A stretch of 64,000 nucleotides of DNA from Arthrobacter sp. SLBN-112 (GCF_030944625.1 NZ_JAUSXY010000001.1:1178001-1242000), one strand, 5' to 3'. Positions 28,302-37,085 are shown, numbered from the stretch's first letter. Notes: a model not told the origin generated them from the sequence alone. Made by a program: numbers and translations.

Positions 28302-28740
28302 GCTTGCTCCTGATGTGCGATGCGAAAGATTAGGCCTTGAAACGGCCGGGAAATTCTGCTTGGTACTTCCAAATGGAAGGGTTGGTGCAACCACTGTCAC
28401 ACACGGGGTGGCGTTTCGCCATAGCAAGGGCGGGATTCGGGCAAATATGGCAGAAGAGGTGAGGCAGTGGCGCGCCGGCGGCAGTGTCTCGTGGTGCACC
28501 CCGGAGCCGCGGCCGGCTGACGTCAGGAAGGTGCACGGCGGTCACTTCGCAGAGGTAGAAACGCGGCCGTTCCTCCACGCTTGCGGCAGATCCGGGCGCC
28601 CGCTATCCCGCTCTGGGTAGCTGCGAGGACCAGAACGAATACCGCCTGCCTTTGAAAACAAGTACGTCCCGCTGTCTGCAGATATGGCCAGGCTTCCTGG
28701 CTCGAGGGGAGTAGAAGCCCGGGTCAGAGTCGGATTGGAT
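28302..28740. other. Intergenic region holding the liv promoter
   Basis: Between the nhlF stop and livK start, both minus strand. Apart from the palindrome at 28367-28378 and a GTGACA -35-like hexamer upstream of it, nothing recognisable is present; no gene is supported. Confidence 0.45.
28367..28378. promoter_or_regulatory. TTCCAAATGGAA operator before livK
   Basis: Eleven of twelve bases match the perfect palindrome TTCCATATGGAA found at 33417 and 34621 in the nitrile hydratase cluster. It lies 66 bases before the livK start. It is probably bound by the same MarR-type regulator. Confidence 0.6.
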
Positions 28741-29853
28741 TCAGGCTCCGGGATCACTCCCGTGAGTCGCCGAAGCCGCCGTCCGGAGAGCACTGCTGCC
28801 GGACTGGCTGCGCCAGATGAGGGCTGCCACCAGCCAGGTGAGCACAAAGATTCCAGCAATGATGTAGCCCATGAGCTCGAATTGCTCGGCCAGTGCGGCT
28901 ACTGGCTCCAGCCACGCCCAGCCTAAGAGCTGGGAGGCCAAGCCGCTCGCGTAAACGGTCGCGACAACGAGCGCGATCACGACGGTCATGGTGGTGGTGG
29001 CGATGTTAAAGAACAGAGTACGCACGGGGTCGCGGTGGGACCAGGAATACAGCTTGGTCATGATGAGGCTGTCAGCGGTGTCAAAGGTGCTCATGCCGGC
29101 TGCGAACAGCAGGGGCAGGCTGAGTACAGCCAGGAGGGAAACGCTTCCGGCGTCGGTGGCCGATGCAGTCATGGCTAGGAGGGCCACTTCGCTTGCAGTT
29201 TCCAGCCCCAGGCCCATCAGCAGGCCGACCGGGTAGAGGTGCCATGAGGATGTGATCATTGACCGGCCGCGGGAACCAAGGAGCCGGGAGACCAGGGCCC
29301 GGGATGCGAGCTGCTGGTCGATGCGCTTGCCATCATGTCTGCCTTGCTTCGACTCCCGCCACAGAGCACGAAGCCCGCGCAGGACTGAACCGTTAAGGAC
29401 TGCGACGAGGACCAGGAAGAAGAAAGCAACCGCCGCTGCCACCTTTCCTCCGGCGTCGGTGACGGTGGCCAGGGCCCCTTCGTCAATTGCTCCGGCACCC
29501 CACCAGATCAACAGGGCCAGGATGACGACGACGGAGGAATGGCCCATGGCGAAGAAAAAGCCCACCCCGACGGGGCGGCGTCCCCGGTACATCATGGCCC
29601 GGGTGGTGTCGTCGATGACCGCGATGTGATCAGCATCGAACGCGTGCCGCATGCCCAGAACGTAGGCAAGAGCACCGGCGCCGGCCAGACCGCCGGCGCC
29701 GGCAAGTTCTCCTTGCCCTGCCAGATAGAGGACGACACCTCCGAGGTGAAGTGCGACGATAACTCCTATGATCGCCGCGATACGGCGCTTTTCCCCTCGG
29801 CTCCATGCCATCGTCTGGCCACGTCCCGCGGCCGGTGAGATCATCGTTGTCAT
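28741..29853 (-). CDS. nhlF: Cobalt transporter, NiCoT family (NhlF)
   Basis: 370-residue integral membrane permease. The family signature 'LGMRHAFDADHIAVIDD' (HX4DH metal site in helix 2) is intact, as are 'FFFAMGHSSVVV' and 'GLLMGLGLETASEVALL'. It imports Co2+ for the cobalt-type nitrile hydratase encoded upstream, as NhlF does in Rhodococcus. ATG 29853 is chosen because it overlaps the stop of a 66-residue ORF as ATGA; a TTG at 29892 is the alternative. Confidence 0.9.
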   Translation of the reverse strand: MTTMISPAAGRGQTMAWSRGEKRRIAAIIGVIVALHLGGVVLYLAGQGELAGAGGLAGAGALAYVLGMRHAFDADHIAVIDDTTRAMMYRGRRPVGVGFFFAMGHSSVVVILALLIWWGAGAIDEGALATVTDAGGKVAAAVAFFFLVLVAVLNGSVLRGLRALWRESKQGRHDGKRIDQQLASRALVSRLLGSRGRSMITSSWHLYPVGLLMGLGLETASEVALLAMTASATDAGSVSLLAVLSLPLLFAAGMSTFDTADSLIMTKLYSWSHRDPVRTLFFNIATTTMTVVIALVVATVYASGLASQLLGWAWLEPVAALAEQFELMGYIIAGIFVLTWLVAALIWRSQSGSSALRTAASATHGSDPGA

Positions 29854-30050
29854 CGGCGTGGCCCGTGGGTCTCGGGACTGCCGGCGGAACAAGAACTTTC
29901 ATCATGGTTCGGTGTCTGCGCCGGCCAGGTGCCTCGGCCGCGGACAACATTGATTTGGTTGAGGTTGGCCCCCGCCCCCGATGTGGAGGGTTCCGGCCGG
30001 TGGGTCTGGAGGCCCTGCCGGGAGGGAGCAGCGGGGATCCACTGAGTCAC
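29850..30050 (-). CDS. Small ORF translationally coupled to nhlF
   Basis: 66 residues from GTG 30050, with AAAGGA six bases upstream, ending in an ATGA overlap with nhlF. The product is polar and Pro/Gly/Arg-rich ('PAAPSRQGLQTHRPEPST') with one Cys near the end and no recognised family. The overlap and ribosome binding site argue it is translated. It may only serve to couple nhlF translation, or encode a small accessory protein. No cobalamin riboswitch motif was recognised here. Confidence 0.5.
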   Translation of the reverse strand: MTQWIPAAPSRQGLQTHRPEPSTSGAGANLNQINVVRGRGTWPAQTPNHDESSCSAGSPETHGPRR

Positions 30051-30190
30051 TGGGTGTCCTTTCTCGGACGGGAATGGCTGACGGCGACGCACAGCGAGTG
30101 CGCGTGAGGCCGCGCAGTGCGGCCCTGCCTTGTAGCAGGATCCGGTGCGGGGCCACGCGCAGGGCGAGGCCCAGCAGCAATGCAGGTCGA

Positions 30191-30577
30191 TTAGTGGACG
30201 TGGCCGTGGTCGTCGTCACCGTGTGGATGTTTGTGCGTGTCATCCCGTGGCGTGTCGAGGATCGCCCGGGTGCGGCGGTCGACCTCTTCGAGATCGAGGC
30301 CGCCGCGTTCGGCTAGAAGTGCCTCGAGTGCTTCGACCCAACGAGCGTAATAGTGCTCCGGTTTGTTCTTGTCTTCAGCCTTGTCGATGGCTCTGATCAG
30401 GCTGGACTGGAAGTCGCTCCAGGAGAAGTTGGCGTTCTCGTAGTAGGCGACGCCCAGTGCGAAGCTACGCAGCTCCCAGGGAAGCCGGAAGGCTTCCTCT
30501 CCGTCCCGGGGTGTCCGGGCGCTGCTCACGTGAATGTCCTGGATGTTTTCTTCGGACAGGGTTTGGCACTGTGACAT
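30191..30577 (-). CDS. nhlE: Nitrile hydratase accessory protein (NhlE/P14K-like) with His-rich tail
   Basis: 128 residues related to the N-terminal half of nitrile hydratase beta subunits ('PWELRSFALGVAYYENANF', 'HYYARWVEALEALLAERG'). Such proteins carry alpha subunit and cobalt during self-subunit-swapping maturation of Co-type enzymes. The C-terminus 'HKHPHGDDDHGHVH' has five His in fourteen residues and looks like a metal store or docking tail. It starts two bases after the alpha-subunit stop codon. Confidence 0.87.
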   Translation of the reverse strand: MSQCQTLSEENIQDIHVSSARTPRDGEEAFRLPWELRSFALGVAYYENANFSWSDFQSSLIRAIDKAEDKNKPEHYYARWVEALEALLAERGGLDLEEVDRRTRAILDTPRDDTHKHPHGDDDHGHVH

Positions 30578-30579
30578 GA

Positions 30580-31224
30580 TCAGGCACCCACTTTGGCCGG
30601 TGCGACCACGCCTACACCAAGCATCGAGTCCCGGGTTACCAGTTCGGCGAGTTCCTCAGCGGACAGGCCTTCGGTCCCTGTCGGCCGTTGGGGGAGCACC
30701 CAGTAGCGCAGTTCGGAGCTGGAATCCCATACCCGGATTTCCTTCTCCGGAGCAAGGTCCAGGCCGAATTCTTTCAGGACCGACCTGGGGTCACGGACGA
30801 CGCGGCTTCGGTAGGCCTCCTTCTTGTACCAGTTGGGCGGGAGGCCGAGAACTGGCCACGGGTAGCAGGAGCACAGGGTGCAGACAATCACGTTGTGGAC
30901 CTCATCGGTGTTTTCGACCGCGAGCATGTCCTCGCCCTGCAGGCCGCTGACGCCCATTTCGGCGCAGGCTGCTGTCGCGTCTTCAAGAAGCCGGGCCTTG
31001 AAGTCGGGCTCGGTCCACGCCCTGGCCACCACCTTGGCTCCGATTTGGGGGCCCACCTGGTGTTCGTAGATGTTCGAGATGCGTTCAACTGCTTCTTCGG
31101 AAACGACACCGCGTTCAATGAGGATTGCTTCCATTGCTTTGACTCTTGCGGTCATGTACTCGTCAAACTCTGCTGTGGCAGCGGGGACGACCGGGCCGCT
31201 GAAGGCATGGATAAAGTCAGTCAC
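30580..31224 (-). CDS. nhlA: Nitrile hydratase alpha subunit, cobalt type
   Basis: 214 residues. The active-site claw is 'VCTLCSC' with Cys115, Cys118 and Cys120. Thr at the third position marks the Co(III) class (Fe enzymes have Ser), and two of the Cys are oxidised in the mature enzyme. It hydrates nitriles to amides. The N-terminal '[20 protein letters not shown]' is typical. It lies between beta and the accessory gene, the order beta-alpha-E known for the low-molecular-mass Rhodococcus enzyme. Confidence 0.96.
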   Translation of the reverse strand: MTDFIHAFSGPVVPAATAEFDEYMTARVKAMEAILIERGVVSEEAVERISNIYEHQVGPQIGAKVVARAWTEPDFKARLLEDATAACAEMGVSGLQGEDMLAVENTDEVHNVIVCTLCSCYPWPVLGLPPNWYKKEAYRSRVVRDPRSVLKEFGLDLAPEKEIRVWDSSSELRYWVLPQRPTGTEGLSAEELAELVTRDSMLGVGVVAPAKVGA

Positions 31225-31233
31225 TTTTGTCTC

Positions 31234-31932
31234 CTAGGTGTTTGAGGTGGTGCTGGCGAGACTGAGGTAAGGCTCCCAGAGGTCACAGATGATCCTCGCC
31301 TTGGGGTCACCGATTGACTCCCCGAACAGTTCTTCGGCCGAGAACTGGACGGAATAGACGTAGTCCGGCGCCTCGCCGCCGCCGTGGGCGTTGGTATCCG
31401 GAAAGACGAAACTGCCGTGCGAAGAGATGATGGTTCCCACCCGGCCGGTCGCGTACCCCACCTTGCGCGTATGGCCTACCGGAACGGATCCGGAGACCCG
31501 GACCAGGTCCCCGATCTTGAAACCAGCTGGGCGGTCCACATCACGGCGCGTGGGTGCGCCGGCAAAGGCCAGCGCGCCGATGGTGTCGGCGAGCTCGTGG
31601 TTGACGGTTGGAGGCAGCGGAAGCTCAGGGGACTTCCGATACTCGGCCGTCCGGCGGTCCAGCTCCGCTGTGAACGTGGAGTCGTCACGTGCAAGGTATT
31701 CCTCGAACGAGTGCATCCAATGCGCATAGTACGGGTGGGATAGATACTCGACAGGATCCATCTTCTCCATCGAATGCCGGAATTCGTCGAGGTTGAAGTA
31801 GCCGGCGATGGCACACTGCGCGAAGAAGGAAAAGGCAGCCTTTTCCCACTCCGCATGCCAGACTGGTTCGTTCTCTTCAACAAGGATGGGCCCGAAACCG
31901 TCGGCGCCTCCTACATCATGGATACCCCTCAT
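31234..31932 (-). CDS. nhlB: Nitrile hydratase beta subunit
   Basis: 232 residues starting 'MRGIHDVGGADGFGPI', the invariant N-terminus of beta subunits; the C-terminal SH3-like barrel ('FKIGDLVRVSG', 'DYVYSVQFSAEELFG') packs on the metal site. ATG overlaps the amidase stop as ATGA; alpha follows nine bases later. Confidence 0.96.
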   Translation of the reverse strand: MRGIHDVGGADGFGPILVEENEPVWHAEWEKAAFSFFAQCAIAGYFNLDEFRHSMEKMDPVEYLSHPYYAHWMHSFEEYLARDDSTFTAELDRRTAEYRKSPELPLPPTVNHELADTIGALAFAGAPTRRDVDRPAGFKIGDLVRVSGSVPVGHTRKVGYATGRVGTIISSHGSFVFPDTNAHGGGEAPDYVYSVQFSAEELFGESIGDPKARIICDLWEPYLSLASTTSNT

Positions 31933-33374
31933 AACACTGCCCTTTCGAGTTGACGTGCCTTTTGTGCCATCGGCGGGTGTTTCGTGTGAAAGTCAGTCAC
32001 GGACTGGAATGCATGCCCGGCCTGAAGCAACAGCTGCTCGGAGAAGTCGCGGCCGATGAACTGGACACCCAGTGGAGTCCCGCGAGGTGAAAAGCCCGCC
32101 GGCAGCGTGATGGTGGGGCTGCCGGTCATATTGAAGGGCGCAGTAGGTGTCAGCAGGGCAGCGAAGAGTTCCATGTCTTCGCCCAGGGTGCTGAGCTTTT
32201 CCAGCGTGGGGGAAGCAAAGCCGACTCCGGGCATCAGGACCAGGTCAACCTTCTGGAAGACCCGACGGAACTCCCCAACGAATGCCATCCGCTGCTTGAC
32301 CAGCTTCTGGTAGCCCACGGCCATGCTCGCCCTGCCCGCTTCAATAAAGTCGCCGAGAGCCTCTCCGTATTCGGCGGCTCGTGCCGGAAAAGTGTCCTCA
32401 TGTGCAAGGGCAGTTTCAACCGCGAGGAGCGGACCAAAAGCCTCCGAGATCGCGGCCAGGTCCGGTAGACGGAGCTCGACAACGGGCCAGCCAAGGCTTT
32501 CAAGGAGAACTACAGTATCAACGAGCATCTGGCGGGTGGTCTCGTCGAAGGACGCCATCGCCGTCCAGTCAACCCCTACACGGGGCGGAGCTGCCAGCGA
32601 AAGATTGGCTGCATATGACGGAACGGGTTCCAGGGACGCGGTGGGATCGTTCGGGTCCGCCCCGGCCATGACCTCCAGCAGGGCGGCGCAGTCGCGCGCG
32701 CTCCGGGCCATGGGCCCTACGTGGTCAAGGCTCGCCGCCAATTCAACGACACCGTAGCGGCTGACCCGGCCCCACGTGGGCTTGAGCCCGGTAACCCCAT
32801 TCATGCTGGAGGGGAGCCGGATGGAACCGCCAGTGTCCGAGCCGGTGGCACCAAAACACAGCCCGGCTGCTACGGCAACTCCGGAGCCGCTGGACGATAC
32901 CCCGGCCCACGTTTCCGCGTCCCAGGGGTTGACCGGCGCGGCTACTTGGGGATGGTGTTCGGTGTAGGCACCCTCGGTCATCTTCAGCTTGCCGACCATG
33001 ACTACCCTCTTGACTGCACCCGCGTCACGGAAACGTGTCACGACCGTTGCGTCATAGGGCGGGGTGAAGTCATTGAAAATGGGCATGCCGGCCGTTGTTA
33101 CGGCATCGGTGGTGTAGCAGAGGTCCTTGATGCCGAGTGGAATTCCATGCAAGGGGCCCTTGTAATTGCCTCGGCTGATCTCTTTGTCCGCTTTGGCTGC
33201 CGCAGCGCGGGCAACGTCGCCCATCACCGTGACATAGCTTCCCAAAACCTGGTCGTGATCGGCGATTCGCTCCAGAGTTGCGTCTAGAACTTCCGATGCG
33301 CTGATCTGGCGGGACCGGATCAGCTCGGCCACTTCTGTTAGTTCAAGGAAACAGATTTCCTCATGATTAACCAA
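31929..33374 (-). CDS. Amidase of the amidase-signature family
   Basis: 481 residues. The Ser-cisSer-Lys triad is visible: Lys83 in 'GIPLGIKDL', cis-Ser around 160 in 'GVSSSGSGVAVAAG', nucleophile Ser184 in 'GSDTGGSIRLP'. It hydrolyses the amide made by nitrile hydratase to acid and ammonia. TTG 33374 is chosen because AGGAGG lies eight bases upstream. First gene of the amidase-beta-alpha-accessory operon; a perfect TTCCATATGGAA sits 43 bases upstream. Confidence 0.93.
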   Translation of the reverse strand: MVNHEEICFLELTEVAELIRSRQISASEVLDATLERIADHDQVLGSYVTVMGDVARAAAAKADKEISRGNYKGPLHGIPLGIKDLCYTTDAVTTAGMPIFNDFTPPYDATVVTRFRDAGAVKRVVMVGKLKMTEGAYTEHHPQVAAPVNPWDAETWAGVSSSGSGVAVAAGLCFGATGSDTGGSIRLPSSMNGVTGLKPTWGRVSRYGVVELAASLDHVGPMARSARDCAALLEVMAGADPNDPTASLEPVPSYAANLSLAAPPRVGVDWTAMASFDETTRQMLVDTVVLLESLGWPVVELRLPDLAAISEAFGPLLAVETALAHEDTFPARAAEYGEALGDFIEAGRASMAVGYQKLVKQRMAFVGEFRRVFQKVDLVLMPGVGFASPTLEKLSTLGEDMELFAALLTPTAPFNMTGSPTITLPAGFSPRGTPLGVQFIGRDFSEQLLLQAGHAFQSVTDFHTKHPPMAQKARQLERAVL

Positions 33375-33416
33375 GACTTTTTCCTCCTGTACGTCGGGCG
33401 CGCGGCGCCCAACTCC

Positions 33417-33428
33417 TTCCATATGGAA
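33417..33428. promoter_or_regulatory. TTCCATATGGAA operator before the amidase-nitrile hydratase operon
   Basis: Perfect 12-bp palindrome. On the minus strand a TTGACG -35 hexamer lies at 33454-33449, so the palindrome covers the expected -10/start region. An identical copy is at 34621-34632. Confidence 0.75.
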
Positions 33429-33512
33429 AGGTATGGGGAAGATGTTTCCGTCAAGTGCACCAAAAGTAAAGGGTTTGTTAACGCGAATCCGAAAAAGACC
33501 GGGGTCGGGACC

Positions 33513-34598
33513 CTAGACGTCGATGACCTCGAAGGAGAGGCCGGCAGTGACAGCCAGGTGAGCCCGGTACTCCCGGGCAACTACTGATGGACCCTGGACC
33601 CGCGGCACCCCTCCGGGCGTACCCAGGTTGGCTACGTCCAAGGCGCCGGTGTCGTCCAGCTGCCCCAGAAGATGCATTCCATCGTAGGCGTGTTCGCCCC
33701 AGCTGGTGAGGACGGGGGAGGAGTCACCGAACATGAACCGGTAGCGATCGTTCAGGTCAGCGCGGCGGTCGGTGCCCACGGCGTGGAACGAGTGCATGGA
33801 TGCATACAGGTTGCCGCTGCGGTCCCCGTCGAGCGCATAAAGGAGATTCTCGTCCAGGGATCCCGGGGAGAAAATAACGAGTCGCTTTTCCAGACCACAG
33901 GCGCGGGCTGCGCGAAGAGCTGTTATCAGATCACGCCCCGGCATATTGACTATCAGGCCCTTGGCGCCGCTGGCAGCAACCTCTTGCAGTAAGGCCCGGA
34001 TGCTCGACTTCACTGCGCCGAGGGGTATCAGCCGGTCCAAGACGACCCTGCCGCCGCTCGCCTCGATCTGACGGCGTTCAAAGTCCCGGGCCATTCGAGG
34101 CCAGATGTACTCGGTACCCAATATTGCCCATTCGCTGACACTGCGTGCCGCCATGATCCATCGAAGGCTGTCCGCCGATTGGTTGGGCGTTTCCCCTACA
34201 CAATAGAAGCCCGGCAGGCGGGAGGCGCCCTCATGTCCCGCGGCGAAAATATAGGGCACGGCAGCGCCAAGGGACTGCTCCACGTGTTCGAGCGTCTGGC
34301 TCGTATGCAGGCCAATGAAAGCCTCCACCGACTTGCTCATTGCGAGGTCCCGGACCTGGGCGGCGACTTGCGCCGGGGGAGCCCCGGAATCTACGAGAAT
34401 CAGTTCCAATTTGCGTGCGCGTCCGGACCGAGCGGCATTGAGCTCATGGGCTGCCAAGGAGACTGCGTCAAGAACGGTGGGTCCGGTAACTCCCAATACC
34501 CCCGATAACGGAAAGACCAGACCCACCCGGAACGCGCCCGGGTTCGGCCCGTGCAGCATCGCCTCAAGTGAGTCGAGCATCGGTATAGTTGCTGGCAT
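33513..34598 (-). CDS. AmiC/NhhC-like ligand-sensing protein
   Basis: 361-residue periplasmic-binding-protein-type-I fold without any signal peptide, hence cytoplasmic ('FRVGLVFPLSGVLGVTGPTV', 'HTSQTLEHVEQSLGAAVPYI', 'SADSLRWIMAARSVSEWAIL'). AmiC in Pseudomonas senses amides and controls amidase; NhhC does so for Rhodococcus nitrile hydratase. It is divergent from the MarR gene, sharing the operator at 34621. Likely amide sensor and positive factor for the cluster. Start at ATG 34598 has only a weak AAAAG site. Confidence 0.82.
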   Translation of the reverse strand: MPATIPMLDSLEAMLHGPNPGAFRVGLVFPLSGVLGVTGPTVLDAVSLAAHELNAARSGRARKLELILVDSGAPPAQVAAQVRDLAMSKSVEAFIGLHTSQTLEHVEQSLGAAVPYIFAAGHEGASRLPGFYCVGETPNQSADSLRWIMAARSVSEWAILGTEYIWPRMARDFERRQIEASGGRVVLDRLIPLGAVKSSIRALLQEVAASGAKGLIVNMPGRDLITALRAARACGLEKRLVIFSPGSLDENLLYALDGDRSGNLYASMHSFHAVGTDRRADLNDRYRFMFGDSSPVLTSWGEHAYDGMHLLGQLDDTGALDVANLGTPGGVPRVQGPSVVAREYRAHLAVTAGLSFEVIDV

Positions 34599-34620
34599 CT
34601 TTTCAATGTAGATTTGCTGG

Positions 34621-34632
34621 TTCCATATGGAA
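34621..34632. promoter_or_regulatory. TTCCATATGGAA operator between AmiC-like and MarR genes
   Basis: Perfect 12-bp palindrome in the 46-base divergent gap, immediately before the probable GTG start of the MarR gene. It implies autoregulation and control of the AmiC-like gene. Confidence 0.75.
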
Positions 34633-34644
34633 AGGGGCCGTGGA

Positions 34645-35037
34645 GTGGAAGACCTTCAGCTGATCGACAATGCCACCGCCGAACTGGCCGAATTCCTCAC
34701 AGCTGCCCGCCGCACCGCTCAAGAGTTGAACAGAATTCTTGGTGAAGACAATCTGCGGGAAGATTTGTGGCGGATCCTGATGTGCTTGTCACAGGCTGAC
34801 GGTATGTCAATGGGTGAAATATCGGAATCCCAGGTTATTCCGCACGCCACCACGACACGGCTCATTGACGAAATGACCGACAACGGCCTCGTCTTTCGTC
34901 GACCGTCGCCGGATGACGGAAGAAAGGCGATCGTTCACCTCTCCCAGAGGGGAAAAGAAAGGCTGCTGCGTGCCAACGCGCTGCTCTCGGCGCGGGTAGG
35001 AAAATTGCCCGAGGCGCTGGTTTCGTCCCGCGCCTGA
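34645..35037 (+). CDS. MarR-family regulator of the nitrile hydratase cluster
   Basis: 130 residues (136 if ATG 34627 is used, but that start lies within the operator). MarR winged helix: 'LREDLWRILMCLSQADGMSM', recognition helix 'HATTTRLIDEMTDNGLV', wing 'FRRPSPDDGRKAIVHLS'. GTG 34645 has AAAGGGG seven bases upstream. The arrangement of MarR-like plus AmiC-like genes next to nitrile hydratase matches nhhD-nhhC of Rhodococcus rhodochrous J1. Three copies of the same palindrome outline its probable regulon. Confidence 0.85.
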   Translation: MEDLQLIDNATAELAEFLTAARRTAQELNRILGEDNLREDLWRILMCLSQADGMSMGEISESQVIPHATTTRLIDEMTDNGLVFRRPSPDDGRKAIVHLSQRGKERLLRANALLSARVGKLPEALVSSRA

Positions 35038-35181
35038 CTGCACCCCAGTTGTTCTGCGGCCGGCCCTGTGCTGTTTCTTCCCCGGCAGCGGCATCGAAGG
35101 CACCTACCTGACTGCTCGCCCTGTCTCCTGGAAAGGGATGAGGGCTGCAGGCACGCTGCAGGGCAGCGGCGTCAAAACGTC

Positions 35182-35880
35182 TTAGGCCAACTCGTCCGCG
35201 GTAGCCCCGGACCGGAGGTCGTCAATCTCCAGTGAATCGATTCTGTCGAAGTGGCTGTCCATGGCGGCCATGGCGGCGGCTGGATCCTTGGCCTTGACCG
35301 CTTCAAGGATGGCACGGTGAAGCACCCTCATTTCGTCCAGATCGTTGGCGAGCCGAAGCATTCTCGAACGGCGGGAACTCACAGAGTCCGCGATGAGATC
35401 ACCGACCGCGCTGGAGAAGAAGATCAACGAAGGATCACCGGATGCCTGGAAAATTGCGCGGTGAAAATCGAGATCAGCCGCGTAGAGGTCATCAGGCGTT
35501 GTGGACTTTTCCATTCGCATCACAGCATCTTCTGCATGCGCTACAGGAATGGGCTTGAAGTCCTCCGCCGCCATCTTGGCCGCCTGCCGTTCGAGCGCGA
35601 CCCGAACCGGCTGGAAAGCCGACGCGGAGGACAGGGCCGAGGAATGCAGGCCTATCTTCAGGGCCGCTGCCACATCCTGCGGTTTCACAGTGCGGGTGTA
35701 TGTGCCTGCCCCGCCTCTCCTCTCGAGGGCGCCCATGGCTTCGAGCATCCTGAGCCGGTGACGCAGAGCGGTGCGCGACGTCCCCCACTGGACCGCAAGA
35801 TCTCGCTCTGACGGAATTCGCTCGTCAGGGCCAGCCTCCTCCACCAGGTTCAGCAGTTTGACCAGAAGATTGTCTTCCAT
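35182..35880 (-). CDS. GntR/FadR-type (FCD) regulator 1
   Basis: 232 residues. N-terminal winged helix ('ERIPSERDLAVQWGTSRTAL', 'RLRMLEAMGALERR'), C-terminal FCD domain ('ADLDFHRAIFQASGDPSLIF', 'LHRAILEAVKAKDPAAAMAAM'). ATG 35880 has GGGAGGG six bases upstream. It is divergent from the SDR gene, whose promoter holds a perfect TTGGTA-N-TACCAA palindrome; related sites occur before three other units of the island, so this protein is the best candidate regulator for them (inference). Confidence 0.88.
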   Translation of the reverse strand: MEDNLLVKLLNLVEEAGPDERIPSERDLAVQWGTSRTALRHRLRMLEAMGALERRGGAGTYTRTVKPQDVAAALKIGLHSSALSSASAFQPVRVALERQAAKMAAEDFKPIPVAHAEDAVMRMEKSTTPDDLYAADLDFHRAIFQASGDPSLIFFSSAVGDLIADSVSSRRSRMLRLANDLDEMRVLHRAILEAVKAKDPAAAMAAMDSHFDRIDSLEIDDLRSGATADELA

Positions 35881-35973
35881 CTGAATCCCTCCCGTGTAGC
35901 CGTTGGCGATACCAAACAGCCCCCCAACTGTCCCCTTTGACCTTATGGTACTTGGATTTGGAACAAGTTGTCC

Positions 35974-36003
35974 TTGACAGCACCACCTTGGTAGTACCAA
36001 AAT
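35974..36003 (+). promoter_or_regulatory. SDR promoter with TTGGTA-N-TACCAA operator
   Basis: -35 TTGACA 35974-35979, 18-base spacer, -10 CAAAAT 35998-36003. The perfect palindrome TTGGTAGTACCAA (35988-36000) fills the spacer, so a bound repressor would block polymerase. The same layout recurs at 38090-38119. Confidence 0.7.
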
Positions 36004-36183
36004 TACGCAGGGAGTGACCGCATGGCGGTTTAGGCAACCATGCCGCCCCTGATTAGGAGGAGCAGCCGTCCGGGAAGCTTTAGCTCCACTGGGGCGCCAC
36101 GCTCAAGCGGAGCCGTTCGGCAAAGCTCCCGCAGGTTGTGCGGGCCTTCGTTTTGGAAATTCAGAATCGACAAAGGAGACGTT

Positions 36184-36999
36184 ATGACAGCACGTATGGC
36201 AGGGAAGACGGCCATCGTCTTCGGCGGTGGGTCCGTAGGCGGGGAGATCAACAATGGTCTGGCCGCGGCGCTGACGTATGCCGAAGAGGGTGCCAACGTA
36301 TTTGTGGTGGATGTGTCCCCGGATGCAGTGAAGGGCTCGGTTGAAAAACTGGAGGAGCTGAAAGATTCGAAGGCTCTCTCGATTTCCGTGGGCGGTGCGG
36401 TAGCGGATGTTTCGGATAACGCGGCAGTGGAAGCTTCTGTCCGGGAGTGTGTTGCCCAGGTGGGGAAGCCAAGCGTGCTCCACAACAACGTGGGCATCGC
36501 GCGGATGGGCGGTCCCGTCGAGATGACTCTCGAGGATTGGGACCTGGTCATGAAGGTCAACCTCACGAGTGCATTCATCACCTGTAAGCATGTTCTGCCG
36601 ATCTTCCTCGAACAGGGCTACGGCAGCATCGTCAACATCGCCTCGGTCGGCGGCATGCGCTACCTGGGATACAACTACCCGAGCTATTCCGCGACAAAGG
36701 GTGGCCTGATTCAGTTCACGGTCAACCTGGCCCTTGAATACGCCGATAAGGGCATCCGTGCCAACGCCGTCGCGCCTGGCTTCATCGAAACACCCATGAT
36801 GTACAAGCAAATTGCCGGCAACTACCCCTCCATTGAAGCGATGCTTGAGGCCCGCCACGCTCTTAGCCCGACCGGAAAGATGGGGACATCATTTGACGTA
36901 GCCCAGGCGGCACTCTTCTTGGCCTCCGACGAGTCGAAGTACGTCAACGGCGTTTGCTTGCCCGTAGATGGCGGCCTGACAGCCTCCATCGGCCAGTAA
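36184..36999 (+). CDS. Short-chain dehydrogenase/reductase
   Basis: 271-residue SDR. Coenzyme motif is the variant 'VFGGGSVGGEI' instead of TGxxxGIG; 'LHNNVG' replaces NNAG; the catalytic Ser-Tyr-Lys are in 'VNIASVGGM' and 'YPSYSATKGG'; C-terminus 'YVNGVCLPVDGGLTASIGQ'. ATG 36184 has AAAGGAGA upstream, behind a leader of about 180 bases. In acetoin-type clusters an SDR reduces or oxidises the diol/ketone substrate; here the substrate is unknown. Same strand as GntR regulator 2, 86 bases before it. Confidence 0.88.
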   Translation: MTARMAGKTAIVFGGGSVGGEINNGLAAALTYAEEGANVFVVDVSPDAVKGSVEKLEELKDSKALSISVGGAVADVSDNAAVEASVRECVAQVGKPSVLHNNVGIARMGGPVEMTLEDWDLVMKVNLTSAFITCKHVLPIFLEQGYGSIVNIASVGGMRYLGYNYPSYSATKGGLIQFTVNLALEYADKGIRANAVAPGFIETPMMYKQIAGNYPSIEAMLEARHALSPTGKMGTSFDVAQAALFLASDESKYVNGVCLPVDGGLTASIGQ

Positions 37000-37030
37000 T
37001 CTGCCAGGAAAAGGGGAACCCATCACCTGC

Positions 37031-37045
37031 AGGATCCAGGATCCT
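37031..37045. promoter_or_regulatory. GGATCC-N-GGATCC operator before GntR regulator 2
   Basis: Perfect 15-bp palindrome AGGATCCAGGATCCT, 40 bases before the start of the GntR gene. A matching palindrome, GGGATCCTGGATCCC, occurs at 46916-46930 and an 11/12 version at 40503-40515. Confidence 0.6.
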
Positions 37046-37085
37046 AAGGATAGGATGAGCCATACCGCTACCTGAGGAGCAATAC

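Noticed and set aside
29854-30190. Possible cobalamin riboswitch before the cobalt transporter
   Set aside because: Searched by eye for a B12-box-like core on the minus strand and found none; instead a translated small ORF fills the space.
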